A stretch of 64,000 nucleotides of DNA, taken from positions 372,001-436,000 of the forward strand of contig JAOTOL010001452.1 of the NCBI GenBank assembly GCA_034440575.1, in the 5' to 3' direction. Positions 1-10,845 of this stretch are shown piece by piece. Within the stretch, counting starts at the first letter, position 1. Every line of letters starts with the position of its first letter. The notes below the pieces were generated by a model. The model saw nothing but the letters and a program-made list of their open reading frames with translations. It was not told the origin of the DNA and did no database searches. The DNA comes from Imbricaverruca yamaguchii. Lineage: Eukaryota; Arthropoda; Thecostraca; Neoverrucidae. The translations under genes were made by a program, and so were the position numbers.

Positions 1-1006
1 ATTCAAAATTTTCCGTCTCTGCGTCCGCTCATTCGGCTGCTTGCATGAAAAAACCTGAACGAAGGTTCTCGAGAGCCGTCCCCTCCGGGTCACGCGAGGG
101 TCACATTGCTGAGAGACATGGAGAGGAGAGCAGTGCCGATACCGGTAAAAGTAAACACAGGATGGCAATTGTTGCTGCTAGACCGACTGGAATATCGAGA
201 GGTCTCCACCTATGCCCTCAAACATCACATTGCATAGCTGTGTGCTTAAATGAGCTCGCTATGGTCGTGTGCGCGTTCGTCCTCCATCGCCTTTACAACT
301 GAAGTTATGTAACATCGAACTCTTGACATCTACGCCATGCGTCAGATGTTCCTGCGTTTGCTTTTCTTTTTGGAACTTTCACGACGCACCAACTGATTCC
401 AGGTCATACGCCCAATTGTTCACACAGATTAGTAGCCGTGGCGATACGCGGTATGACAACACCCAGCATTTCGTTTGAGAGGCCAGGGCTCTCTCCTTGG
501 GCTCCCTCGTCTTCGTGTAATTTTTCACTCGCATATTTTCAACACAGGATGCAGTTGATGGAGAGGCGAGGTCATGCTGCGGCCCAACCTTGACGAATAC
601 ACCCGACGGCGCACATACGCCATGCGCGGCCGCCGGGCACCACCGCTTCGTGGTAGTGCCTCCCCTGCGCAGCCTTGGTGCTCGCTCGGTGCGGCAATGT
701 CCGCCCAGTGCGGTAGTGCCCGCTTGGTGCGGTACTTGTGACTTGATGACCGAAATAGTCCATCAAGATTTCGGCTCATCTGGCTTGTAAACTTTTTCGC
801 GTAAAATATGTGGAAACAGAAACCTTTTGTGCAACCACCTCTCTGGGCGCCTGCCGCCACATAGCATTATGTTTCAATGTTCAATTCCGTATCAATGCGC
901 CTACATGTCTAGTCGCCGTAGGAAGGGTAGCTTCCTCGACGCTGTGCCCTTCAATGCTTCGACGGAGTCAGATTGAACCCGGACTGAGGCGAACTTTCAA
1001 CCGTGA
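1..1006. other. Unique DNA, no gene recognised
   Basis: Only short, unconserved reading frames are present. The segment from about 860 may include decayed upstream parts of the adjoining retrotransposon, but I cannot align it by eye. The block at 590-770 is GC-rich with local TGCGGTAGTGCC-like repetition. Confidence 0.4.
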
Positions 1007-2535
1007 TATCAACGGACTTTTGACGGTATCGACCACGGTGTCCTCCTTCAAGAAGTCCGATGGTTCGACATCGACCCCACTTGGTTTCGCAGCTCCCTGG
1101 GTGGCCGGAGACAGATGGTGAGCGGGGGCTCGGAGACACGTCGCGTCGCCCGCGGTGTCCCTCAGGGCGCCATAGCTTGCCTGCTCTTCAGCCTCTTCAC
1201 CGACGAATTCCACGCTACTTCCCCGAACATCACCGCGTCTCGTTCGCTGACGACACCCAGCTGCGATACCCAGCACGCTGTTCGGATCGGGATAATCTGC
1301 GGAATCGCAAAACCCGCTCAGAACCCTCATTCACGTTTATTCAGCCATGGTGTCCGTCAGACCCACTGAAGATGCAACTTAGCAAAACGGACTTGATTCT
1401 CATTGGTCCTCAGCAAAACATCGAGAAGTGTCGAACCATGACATGACGTCACGCTGCTGGGTGTCTTCGTAAATCCAGCTCTCTCGGGGGGGGGGAGGGG
1501 AGCTTGGACTCACCACAGGTCTAATGCAACTGCCTGCTTATCTCGATCTCCTTGCTCCCTCATCGCTGCACGAAGGACCTGCTGATCCAACCCCTCGTCT
1601 TTCCACATAGCACTTACTGCATTTCGATCTCGGGAGGAGCGTCCAAGGGAGGAGTATCCAAGCATCAATCTACAGAGTACAAAAACGTATGAACTTCGCA
1701 GCTAGGATTGTCACGGGAACACGCTGCTGGGAACTTGGCAACGCATCGGCACGGCTTTGGAGTCCCTGCGGTGGCGCAGAATCGAGCCGCTGCTGGGAAC
1801 TTGGCAACGCATCGGCACGGCTTTGGAGTCCCTGTGGTGGCGCAGAATCGAGCCGCTGCTGGGAACTTGGCAACGCATCGGCACGGCTTTGGAGTCCCTG
1901 CGGTGGCGCAGAATCGAGCCGCTGCTGGGAACTTGGCAACGCATCGGCACGGCTTTGGAGTCCCGGCGGTGGCGCAGAATCGAGCCGCTGCTGGGAACTT
2001 GGCAACGCATCGGCACGGCTTTGGAGTCCCTGTGGTGGCGCAGAATCGAGCCGCTGCTGGGAACTTGGCAACGCATCGGCACGGCTTTGGAGTCCCTGCG
2101 GCGGCGCAGAATCGAGCCGCTGCTGGGAACTTGGCAACGCATCGGCACGGCTTTGGAGTCCCTGCGGCGGCGCAGAATCGAGCCGCTGCTGGGAACTTGG
2201 CAACGCATCGGCACGGCTTTGGAGTCCCTGCGGTGGCGCAGAATCGAGCCGCTGCTGGAGAGGCGAGACATCAGCCATGTATGGGGCTCTACAGCGGTTC
2301 GGGCCTCAGGCTCTACGTGAGATGTTTCGAGCCCGCTCCGAGGTGTTGTAGCTCGTGACCCGATCGGCCTGCACCCCTGAGCTGCCGGGATGCCGGCTGG
2401 CATACACGCAGACGAGTGTTAGATTCCCGGCCGCTACCTCTTGGAATCGGCTAACTGCGGTGGTCTCTGACTGCCGCGGTGCCAGTTTTAAGTCGGCTGT
2501 GCAGAAGATGAAGCAATACGTCCTGTCGTTCCAGC
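1007..2535 (+). mobile_element. Decayed non-LTR retrotransposon (CR1/L2-like) reverse transcriptase, 3' half
   Basis: A broken reverse transcriptase ORF can be followed in pieces. 1013-1200 has a TFDGIDHG motif (the AFDTVDH-type motif with the first catalytic Asp), then WFRSSLGGRRQMV and RGVPQGA, all in one frame. After a frameshift near 1200-1215, the catalytic FADDTQL motif and LKMQLSKTDLILIG follow in the next frame to 1446. DVTLLGVFVNPALS returns to the first frame at about 1445. From about 1570 the thumb and C-terminal part continue (TYCISI, then NFAARIVTGTR near 1690). A 66-bp tandem array sits inside the next segment, and the terminal motif FPAATSWNRL...SFKSAVQKM lies at about 2430-2510. 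Upstream endonuclease and gag-like parts are missing. There are several frameshifts and stops, so the copy is inactive. Clade assignment (CR1/L2/Rex-type) is inferred from the motif style, not from an alignment. Confidence 0.75.
1723..2259 (+). repeat. 66-bp minisatellite, about 8 copies, inside the retrotransposon
   Basis: Units begin with GCTGCTGGGAACTTGGCAAC at 1723, 1789, 1855, 1921, 1987, 2053, 2119 and 2185, with a partial ninth at 2251. Copies differ mainly at a TGCGGTGG/TGTGGTGG/CGGCGGTGG site. Because 66 is a multiple of three and the unit lacks stops in most frames, long spurious reading frames appear on both strands. Confidence 0.95.
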
Positions 2536-3684
2536 TACTGCACCAGGTGTGCCTACTGGGTAATCCAGATGATCTAGGTGTGACTGGACCTGGTAGCCTC
2601 CGTGGTCGGATCTGTGTACGGATCATCACAGAAAGCAATCGAATCTTCATTGCAAAACAAAATATCGAAAAAGAGATCGATTTCAATCATACAAAGCTAA
2701 AGTATGCAGCACAATTAAAATCTGGCCGGTCAAGTAGCAACATTACAACTGCAATGCCAAATTATGTGATAGATGATATTTTAATGCATATGAAGCTGAG
2801 GAGACATCCGACAAAGAAAATCCATATCCGATTAACCAGACATGGACCGAAAAATACTTGCACCGATTTTTCCCACTTGTCAATGTAAAAATGAAACGAA
2901 TTATTGATAAGATTGCAATTTCGCCATTTAAGCACTGATGCAACTGCGACAAGTGCATTACCACGTGATGGACAACGCGTCAATGCATATCGAACTGAGT
3001 GGACATCGGGATAAATATTCAATCCAGGTAACAAGAGTAGGGTCAGGGCAAACGTCACTCAATACCCGATGGAGACATACATGCTCAGATGCCGGCGATT
3101 TTCCTTCATGAGCACTTCGTGCCATGGTATATTTTTGGGGCGCTTAGTAGGTATCTTTCATGAACGCGAATACCGTCTTATGAAAGAAACTTCGCATGCC
3201 CATCTTTGGATCTTCCGGACTCCATGCCGTACTGCGAGTGTGTGGGTTTGTAGATTGCAATTTGCGGGTGATTATACGCCAATATTAAGGCGGCCAGTAA
3301 AACATAAAGTTTACCATCGGGACTTCCCAAGTCCGTTGTGACGTCATCAGTATACACAGGCATGCGTGTTCATCACGTAATCTCTTCCTCCCCCTTTAAC
3401 ATTCATTCTACACCGTATTCAGGCACAGTTAGCGGCAACCGTACAGTTAGCGGCAACGTCGAAGCCCTATCCTTAAACTTCGAAAAAAACTGTTGTTCCT
3501 GTATATGTTGTTGGTGACTTTCCAGGTCGGGAGGAAGCTGTCGGCTGGCGAGCCGCCGCGCCACAACATGTACTGCGTCACACCTGACCACAAGAACGGA
3601 CCGATCACGCCTCGAGAACAGTATAGTGATGAAACTCAATGGAAACCCGCAGACTGTGACGGCGCAGTCTTGTCGACCTGTGGT
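2536..3684. other. Unique DNA, no gene recognised
   Basis: This is mostly AT-rich and unique. Two segments starting AATGCATAT (about 2783 and 2983) resemble each other over some 45 bases, and CAGTTAGCGGCAAC is duplicated at about 3425-3457. No conserved protein was recognised. Confidence 0.4.
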
Positions 3685-3697
3685 GGCTGATGCGATG

Positions 3698-3847
3698 TTT
3701 GTTTGTTTATTTGTTGGTTGGTTCACGACACACTTTATGCACATTCACGGCTAATGGCGCCGCCCACACTGTTTCACCGGTGGGCCGCGGGATTGGGAAA
3801 TATCCTGAGTGGCGCTAGAGTCGAACCCGGGACCTTTGGTACCAATA
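3698..3847 (-). mobile_element. SINE family A (tRNA-derived), 5'-truncated copy with 13-bp target-site duplication
   Basis: Read on the minus strand, the copy starts at ACCAAAGGTCCCGGGTTCGA (B-box side of the tRNA head), runs through the family body (CCCGCGGCCCACCGG, GTGTGGGCGGCGCC) and ends in a CAAA-rich tail. It is flanked by GGCTGATGCGATG at 3685-3697 and 3848-3860, a clean 13-bp target-site duplication. The A-box half of the tRNA region is absent. The other copies are at 16281 and 18961. Confidence 0.85.
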
Positions 3848-3860
3848 GGCTGATGCGATG

Positions 3861-4529
3861 ACACTCCCGATCAATATGCTGCAAACGACTGTTTACACGC
3901 GCCACATAAAGCACGACTGTGTTCGGACGAAGTTGACAATGTGGCCGTCAGCACCGCTAACGACGCCGCTGACCCGTCCGAGTTCGAAATGTGATGCTCG
4001 ACAATGTAGCGGGCGCCTGAAACCTGCCGCTCCTCTGATTGGTGCCTCGTTGTGTTCACGGACCTCCTGTCAGATGGGTCGAACGTGGCGGTGTAGTCTT
4101 GCATAACTGCTGCGACCCACGTCACTTTGGTCATGCAGAATCAACAAGGATGCCATTCGCTGGTACATCCGACAGAGCGAATGAAGAGCTACATGTGTAG
4201 GAGCTTCTCTACCATACTCACCTGCAGCATACGCTTTTCGTGGTTACAAATTGGACCATGCGCCATATGATTATTGTGTGGGGGGGGGGGCATAATCTTC
4301 AAATTTAACTGATTGGTAGGATCCATCCTCCCCCGCCCCTGCAGCAGAGCCCATGCATTCAACTACCTAATATAAGTGAGTGCCTTTTTTTGCGCCTTTA
4401 GAATCGTAGCTTGGCGGGAAAAGCGGACCATCATGTAGGCTGGACCTCGCCTTCATCATGTCTATTTATGAATCATAAAAGATGTGTGAACTCCTCAAGC
4501 TTGCATAAGGGATAATCTGTTTACTATGC
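3861..4529. other. Unique DNA, no gene recognised
   Basis: It holds an 11-base G run at about 4280 and no recognisable coding or RNA feature. Confidence 0.4.
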
Positions 4530-4677
<148 letters not shown>

Positions 4678-5541
4678 TTACCGGAAACGCTATTCATTTC
4701 AACAGATTTATACACGATATCATAGGTAATGTCCATCAAATTCCAAAGCTCAATATGTTCACATAAGCAACACCCTGAATCTGGAAGTCCATGGCTCATG
4801 TATGTTCAGAAAATTTTATTTGGCTTTACTCACTGTTGAACATATTTTTATTCTTGATGAAAGCGTATGTTTACGCAAGGTAATACTCATATACAAATGA
4901 AATGCTTCATACAAATATGGAACAATCACCGCAATTAAATGCAGCAGGGCTGCTTCCAAAATATACGAGAGAATCCCCTTTTGAAATGGGAATAAATGGC
5001 GAGATATTTTGCATCAGGAGGTTTGAAAATATGAACGGAGCTATTCTACACCAGAATTACGCATATGCGCTTGTCTCAATTTTGTCGATATACGTATTTT
5101 TCAAAATCCTGGTGCAATTTTGTGTATTCTTATTTACCGTTCTCGGTAGCGGATATTGGAAAAAGAAATATGCTTCCACATATCACCGATTGCATTGTAG
5201 TCATATCTGATGCATTTGCAAACAAATCAAAAGCTACATGTCGGGGCAATAAGCTTTGCTGGTGAAGGGCGAATTTTCACGTTGATGAAAAGATAAATAA
5301 ACATAGTGAAACAAAACATACACAATGGTGTGCTTACAATTGAGTATATGCAATTGTGTACGCACAAATGTTTTCATGCCTTCGCTCTTTCGAACTTATA
5401 ATCTGCGTGCGCTCCTGATGCACACAATCATGGATTACTTTAAATGTCTACGCTCTGCATTGATTGTGGATGCCTGTTAATTTCTATATATGACTGCGAC
5501 CGGTTAAGTGTGCTATGAAGCCAGGCAGCGGATTTTCAAAT
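4678..5541. other. AT-rich unique DNA, no gene recognised
   Basis: A 102-codon frame at 4902-5210 contains a hydrophobic stretch (ALVSILSIYVFFKILVQFCVFLFTVLG) but no family resemblance or splice support, so I do not call it a gene. Confidence 0.35.
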
Positions 5542-5659
5542 TAGCCTGGTAGTCACTGGCGCATAGTCCAATTACCAGTTAGCCGGGTACTCACTGGCAC
5601 ATAGTCCCATTCACAAGTTAGTCGGGTAGTCAATGATGCATAGTTCCATTCACCAGTTC
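5542..5659 (+). repeat. 39-bp imperfect tandem repeat, 3 copies
   Basis: Three diverged units each carry TAGCCGGGTAGTCACTGG followed by CATAGTCC-ATTCACCAGT. Confidence 0.85.
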
Positions 5660-6649
5660 GCATTTCTCACTGCCTCGGCATTATTTTTTAAGGAGATCGA
5701 AAGATTTTGCCTTGATCCTATTGGGGAAAATTGCAGCGTCTTCCAAGTCAAATCTTGATGGACGAGGCCGGATTTGGACGCTCTTGTGCTTTGATATTGC
5801 CGATGCAATAGCAAACATTGATGTTGCCGTGCAACATCGATATTTATCTTTCCCTCCTAAATATCACCGAGTACTGGTATTCACCTCTTGAAATTGGAGA
5901 GAGGACCGAACTCCGTTTAGAGAAAGAGACAATTGTTGCTCAATGCGTCAACGTACAGCAGGAATTCTTCATTGATGGAGACACCGGTGTGTGTATATCG
6001 GGTTCGTCAGCGGCTTCATTTGCATTGCGTCCATGACCGATATGTTAGAAGTACATCAGAACATAACACAATGTATAGAAAAGCGATGACAGAGAGTGCG
6101 ATTAAAACACAAAACCAATCAGAACAATCAAAAGCAACGGAAATAAGACATAAGGCATGATCTGAACAGTGTCGATTGTGTTCTAGACGAAGACATTGAA
6201 AGGCACAGTTCGCTGTGCTACACCGGCGGGATGGGGAAGGGGCTACCTTGACCCATGCCGACCATACGAACAGCCGGTGGGACATATACTACGTGCACTT
6301 CGATTAAGTTGAGTAATAGTATGGCGTGCGAAATATCCACGTTGGGGAGCCCGCCCATGGACATAAAATTAGTGTGTCTTCGACGTTAGGCGTCGTCGTC
6401 CGTGCGGTTTTTTGTCGGCACGGCCCGGCTCTTCATCGGCTTCGGTTTTTTCCTATAAAAATGATTGTTAGTTTGGTATATATCGTCCGATGCGCAGGCT
6501 ACACAATGCCACCCATTCCAATCGATTTTTCCGAGCCATGGGAACGCCTTTAGTTGTGCCGATGCAACACGATCAACCTCACGATTTGACATTCAGCGAA
6601 CGCCGTTGTGTGACAGCAAGGTGGTGGAATGACATGTCGACAACACCAA
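5660..6649. other. Unique DNA upstream of the spineless CpG block
   Basis: No protein or RNA recognised. It is the DNA immediately 5' of the probable promoter, so distal regulatory sites may lie here, but none can be named from sequence alone. Confidence 0.35.
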
Positions 6650-7178
6650 CAATTCTCCGAAGCATCGCCTGCGGACGGGGCCGGGCCGTTTGGAGGCAGT
6701 TCGGTACACAACACACGGCGATTCCCGAGTCGCGGTGGCGTCGACGACAGCACGGCCGGGGGCCGGCCGCCGTCTTTTTCCTGCCGCCCCCGGGACCGAG
6801 TCGGTCCCCTGGCCGGGACCGGCCCCAGGGGGGGGGGCGACCGCCAGCTGACGCCATCGGTATCGATTCTCGGCGAGCGCGCCGGCCGGCCGGCCGCCGG
6901 GCCGCCGGCTGCAGCGCGGCCGCCGACCGGTACGCGGCCGGGTCACCTGGCCGCGGCGCCAGGGTCAAGGTCGGCGGCGGCGCCGTGACCGGGTCAGGCG
7001 GCGGCTGGGGCGGACGGTCGCCGCCATAGCTGGCCGCGACGCCGCGGCGCGCCGCCGCCGGTGTCGGCTGCCGGCGCCGCTCATTGGCGCGCGCCGCGCC
7101 GTGGGCGGGGCCTCGGCTGGCCCGTCTCTCCGCGCGCCGCTCTATCAATCACCGGCCAGCGGCGCGACCGGGAGGTGC

Positions 7179-7214
7179 ATGCAGGAGCCGGCCGGGCCAG
7201 TGACGCGCGCGTGA
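7179..7214 (+). other. Upstream ORF 1 in the probable spineless leader
   Basis: ATG at 7179 is followed by 10 sense codons and TGA at 7212. It is not in frame with the exon start and would lower translation of the main ORF if present in the mRNA. This is inference from position only. Confidence 0.3.
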
Positions 7215-7236
7215 GCCGAGTGAGCGCGAGCCGAAC

Positions 7237-7263
7237 ATGCGAGCCGGCGACGACCAGTGCTGA
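7237..7263 (+). other. Upstream ORF 2 in the probable spineless leader
   Basis: ATG at 7237 (context GAACATGC, A at -3) starts an eight-codon ORF that ends at TGA 7261-7263, about 110 bases before the spineless start. It is the better initiation context of the two upstream ORFs. Confidence 0.3.
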
Positions 7264-7372
7264 CACAGTGCGACCGACCGACCGGCCAGCGCCGCCCGCC
7301 ACAGGACTCGCTACCGCGGCGGGCAGAGTACAGTGCGCGCGCCCGGCGGAGGGCATGTTGAGCCACTGCAAC

Positions 7373-7428
7373 ATGAACCCCATCGGAACAGTGTACGCCA
7401 CCAAGCGGCGCAGACGGAACGGCAAGAG
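7373..7428 (+). CDS. ss: First coding exon of spineless / aryl hydrocarbon receptor orthologue (partial)
   Basis: This exon encodes the extreme N-terminus of a bHLH-PAS transcription factor, the arthropod orthologue of the aryl hydrocarbon receptor. It acts in the nucleus as a heterodimer with Tango/ARNT and specifies antennal, leg and sensory identity in insects. The sequence reads MNPIGTVYATKRRRRNGK plus two bases (AG). From knowledge of the family, the Drosophila protein also has Met plus three residues before GTVYATKRRRRNGKS. The exon ends in GAG|GTGAGT, a very good 5' splice site, and the leftover AG would give Ser at the junction, as in the fly protein. The ATG at 7373 has A at -3 (CAACATGA) and matches the family length. 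An in-frame ATG at 7355 (MLSHCN extension) has a poorer context. The frame is also open further upstream, but that stretch is CpG-rich and unlike protein. The bHLH, PAS and transactivation exons are not recognisable downstream, so the gene is partial here. Confidence 0.8.
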
Positions 7429-7434
7429 GTGAGT
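7429..7434 (+). promoter_or_regulatory. ss: 5' splice donor of spineless exon 1
   Basis: GTGAGT directly follows the conserved basic stretch and matches the metazoan donor consensus from +1 to +6. It splits a codon after its second base (phase 2). Reading on without splicing meets TGA at 7430, which supports splicing here. Confidence 0.75.
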
Positions 7435-7690
7435 GTGGCCGCCGCCTGCCCGCGCGCCCGCCGGCCGCCGTCGGCGCCGACGGTGCAGGAGGGCTGCCGT
7501 CGATGCGGGCGCGGTTGTCGGCGTCGGCCGGCCGGCCGCTCGGTCGGCCCGGTGTGCGCCGATTTCCGCTGAATATTGCATGCCGACCCTGCCCCGCCTG
7601 CGGGGTTGACCCTCCCGCGAGGCCCCCGGGCGGCCGGGTGTCAGCGAATTTACCTGCGGTTCGCCTGATCCGCTGCCAATGCGGACGCTT

Positions 7691-7964
7691 TGAATAACGT
7701 TTCATCGCGGCCAGTTCCCGGCGAACAATTCGAATCGTCGCCGTCTTGTGTCCAGTCATCCGCTCAACAGATGCGAAGACATTTTCCGATCCGGAGCGCG
7801 TGCAGGCGCGTTTCACACGCCTTTGAAGTACCTCATCCTTGATGAGTGATACATGTGTGGGAGATTAAGACGATTGAAATGCACCTCGTCTTCCACGGGG
7901 AGGCGAATCCTTCCGTGCGATGACTGGCCAGGGGCGCCTGGTGTTGCCTGCAGTGCCTATGCTG
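7691..7964. other. Start of spineless intron 1, no feature
   Basis: Unique sequence between the CpG block and the first degenerate tandem array. Confidence 0.35.
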
Positions 7965-8850
7965 GCCGGCAGTGGTGTCCAGGGAGATCCCTGTGATCCC
8001 ATGTTCAGGGAGGCCACGTCAGGGAGCCGGGATGTCCGACATTCTGCGGTACCAACGTTGATTGGTCGTATACCCGATTGGGCTCTTGATTATTTGGGCT
8101 TAAGGGCGCATCAACTGCTACTGGTTATGTAGCGCCCACCGATTGGGCTCTTATGAACCTGCGTTCAGGTAGGCTACGTCAGGTAGCCGAGATATTCTGT
8201 GGCATTTTGCGCCTATGATCCTATGATTATATGCCTGAGGGGGCGGCTATGGACGCAAGTCCAGGGAGGCCATGTTGGGTACGGCATATTGGACGTCCTA
8301 TGATTACATGCCCGATGGGGCGGCTATGGACGGATGTCCAGGGAGGCCATGTTAGGTAGCCGGGATATCCGACATTCTCAGTTCCTGCCGCCTATGATAT
8401 CATACAAGGCACGTAGAAAGCCGGGATGCCCGACATACTCTGGTCCTACCGTCCTATGATTACATGCCCGATGAGACTGCTATGGACGGATGTCCAGGGA
8501 GGCCATGTTAGGTAGCCGGGATATCCGACATTCTCAGTTCCTGCCGTCCTATGATCATACATACATGTAGGCCACGTCAGAAAGCCGGGATGTCCGACAT
8601 TCTGCGGTCCTACCCCTTATAAACCTATGCCCGAGGAGGCTGTTATGAACCAATGTTCAGGGAGGCCATGCTAGGTAGCCGGTAAGTCCGACATTCTGTG
8701 GTCCGGCCATCCTATGATCCTATGCCCAGGGACTCCCCCTCAGGCAGCTGGGATATCGGACATTGTGTGGTCATACTGTCCTCCGATCCTAAGTCTATGC
8801 AGGCCACGTCAGTCAGCCGGGGTGACCGACATTCTGTGCTCCTACCGTCC
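7965..8850 (+). repeat. Highly diverged tandem array, about 65-160 bp spacing
   Basis: The core GGCCATGTTAGGTAGCCGGG, followed by ATATCCGACATTCT, recurs near 8012, 8172, 8268, 8345, 8405, 8502, 8571, 8666, 8739 and 8801. A second core, CCTATGATTACATGCCCGAT, occurs between many of them. Copies are diverged, with variable spacing, which suggests an old array. Confidence 0.85.
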
Positions 8851-10068
8851 TAGGCTTCTGTGCCAGTTAGTTCTGATTTTTCTGGTCAGTCTCTTGTGCG
8901 ACCGTGAGAGCCGACTCACGGACAGCCTATTGGCACAAAGCCCTGATTGGATGTTCCAATTATCAGGTGCAAGGAGGCCGGCGTTTGCCAGCTGTTGGTG
9001 TATTTGCTCCACCCCTCAATTGCTCCGCCCCTCAAGAGAAGGCATCAATCGCGACAAGTCCAGTGAAGTGGCGAGCAAATTGCTGTACTTAAGGCAACAA
9101 ACACTGGCAAATTCCTATCGTCCCAGTTGACTATGTTTTGTAGTCGTTCAACGTTTGCTGGTGAATGACATTCAAATGGCAACAGGTCAAACATAACGTT
9201 GTTTGACTTACCTGACTATAATTGAATACTATAATTGAAGTACACTAGCACGGCCCGCGGTCGTCGCACAGGCATGATTGCCATGTGCGTTCAAATATTG
9301 ACAATAACGAGGGCTTACACTGGTAAACTCGCCGTTGAACATATATTGCTAATGGCACTTCCCCATGCACGAATGTTCTATGCTGGCGACGAAATGACTA
9401 CGATCAGTAATTATATATACCGCGCGCGAACGGGACTTCGCCACGATCGCTACTTGCCGAGACGGCGCGAGCGACACTGTGTCCCGGCTGATTCCTCCGG
9501 AAACCGCGCGAATGGGGACACACCCCGGCTTGTTCCTCCCGAAGCCCTGAGGCCGGCCTGTGCCCTGTGGGCACGCGGCAGCCGAACACGGCACCTGAGG
9601 CCGGCAGCTGACCGTCCAGCGTGGTCGCGACGGAAGCTGGAAGAGGTGCCTGCCGGGCACTGGCGGCGCAGCCCGTGCCGGCCGGCTTAGCCCGTACCGG
9701 CCGGCTTTGGCGCAGGGCGGCTGTGTTTCGTTGTCGCCCGCAGTGAAGTACTGGTCGTACTCGGCACAGCCCAGCTGGTCGAAGGTGCGCGCCGTACTCC
9801 TCTCAGCGGGTTCGACCGGCCGCTTCGGAGTTCGCCTTAGCCGACTTCAGTTGCCGACATTGGTATCGTTGTCGTTATACAGTTGAGTTTCGCTTCGAGG
9901 GGCGCGGAAGATGAACTGCTCGGTCTGCAGCCAAGCACAGCGCGCCGTACTTTTCTCTCTGTTGTGGCTGAACTTCAGGCTGAACGGCTGGCCCCAATGT
10001 TGCATGGGGTGCTGGTTGATAGGTTACATTTAGTTAGGTCGGTGAACACAAGACAGGTTAAGGGTGAC
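8851..10068. other. Unique DNA, partly GC-rich
   Basis: 9430-9960 is CpG-rich and contains short local repetition (GCCCGTGCCGGCCGGCTTAG / GCCCGTACCGGCCGGCTTTG near 9675-9710). No gene recognised. Confidence 0.35.
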
Positions 10069-10268
10069 GTCCACAAGCTGACGGTGGCGTCATACATGCT
10101 GACGGTGACGTCAGACATGCTAACGGTGATGTCGGACAAGCTGACGGTGAGGTTAGACAAGCTGAAGGTTATGTCATACAAGCTGACGATTATGTCAGAC
10201 AAGCTGACATGATGTCCGATAGGCTGACGGTGACGTCCGGTAAGCTGACGGTGACGACGACAGGCTGA
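10069..10268 (+). repeat. 21-bp minisatellite, about 9 copies
   Basis: Units follow GCTGACGGTGACGTCAGACA with substitutions. The unit itself can contain the palindrome TGACGTCA (10106-10113). The last units shorten to about 20 bp. Confidence 0.9.
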
Positions 10269-10583
10269 CGCCACGGACTTGTCGCTCCGTGCTCGGCACT
10301 GCTGGCGAAAGGCATCATGTCTGCATTTTTTCGACCCAACCATGAGTTATGTGGTCTGGAGTTTGCCTGACGGAGCTCGAACGTGATTCGCATCGACTTA
10401 CGTGTTCTACGCCGTCCCGGCTTGCCTTCATATCCTGGGAGGAGCAGGCGTGCGGTTGACTGTGAACTGTGCGACCGTCACAACACAGTTGGAACGGCTC
10501 CCATGCGAGCTGTGTGTGTGCGCGCACGTCGACCAGCGAACCGGCCACCACGCCGCCCGACACGGCATACCGACCGGCGCCTG

Positions 10584-10704
10584 CTACCACATCGGCTACC
10601 ACATTGGCTACCACGTCGGCTACCACATAGGCTACCACATCGGCTGCCACATCGGCTGCCACATAGGCTACCACATCGGCTACCACATCGGCTGCCACAT
10701 CGGC
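10584..10704 (+). repeat. 12-bp minisatellite TACCACATCGGC, about 10 copies
   Basis: Perfect and near-perfect units (TACCACATAGGC, TGCCACATCGGC variants) run head to tail. CpG-rich unique DNA lies on both sides (10269-10583 and 10705-10845) with no gene recognised. Confidence 0.95.
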
Positions 10705-10845
10705 AGAGCGTCGCACGGCTCGGCGTCGGCAAACACGCCGCCGCCGCCCCCGAGCGCGCCAACACCGCGCGAAAGTGGCGCCAAACCTGTGGCGGGCATC
10801 GCTACGGCACACGCGTGACCCGACGTGCCAACTCGTGGGCGATGT

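Larger units (their letters stand above)
6650..7690 (+). promoter_or_regulatory. CpG-rich block with probable spineless promoter and 5' UTR
   Basis: This is a very CpG-rich stretch with many GGCCGGCC-type palindromes, a 10-base G run near 6828 and no TATA box I can identify. It contains the spineless start exon and gives way abruptly to AT-richer unique DNA at its 5' side. It is interpreted as the promoter, 5' leader and start of intron 1. The transcription start cannot be placed by eye. Two short upstream ORFs (7179-7214 and 7237-7263) would lie in the leader if transcription starts before 7179. Confidence 0.5.

Noticed and set aside
1670..2403. Five overlapping frames of about 190-230 codons
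   Set aside because: They come from the stop-free 66-bp unit. Only the underlying decayed retrotransposon has protein-like motifs.
4902..5210. 102-codon frame with a hydrophobic segment
   Set aside because: No family resemblance, no splice or promoter support, and AT-rich DNA yields such frames by chance.
7061..7432. Longer in-frame start for the spineless exon at 7061
   Set aside because: The added 104 residues are Ala/Arg/Pro-rich, as expected from CpG-rich DNA, and do not fit the known short N-terminus of the family.
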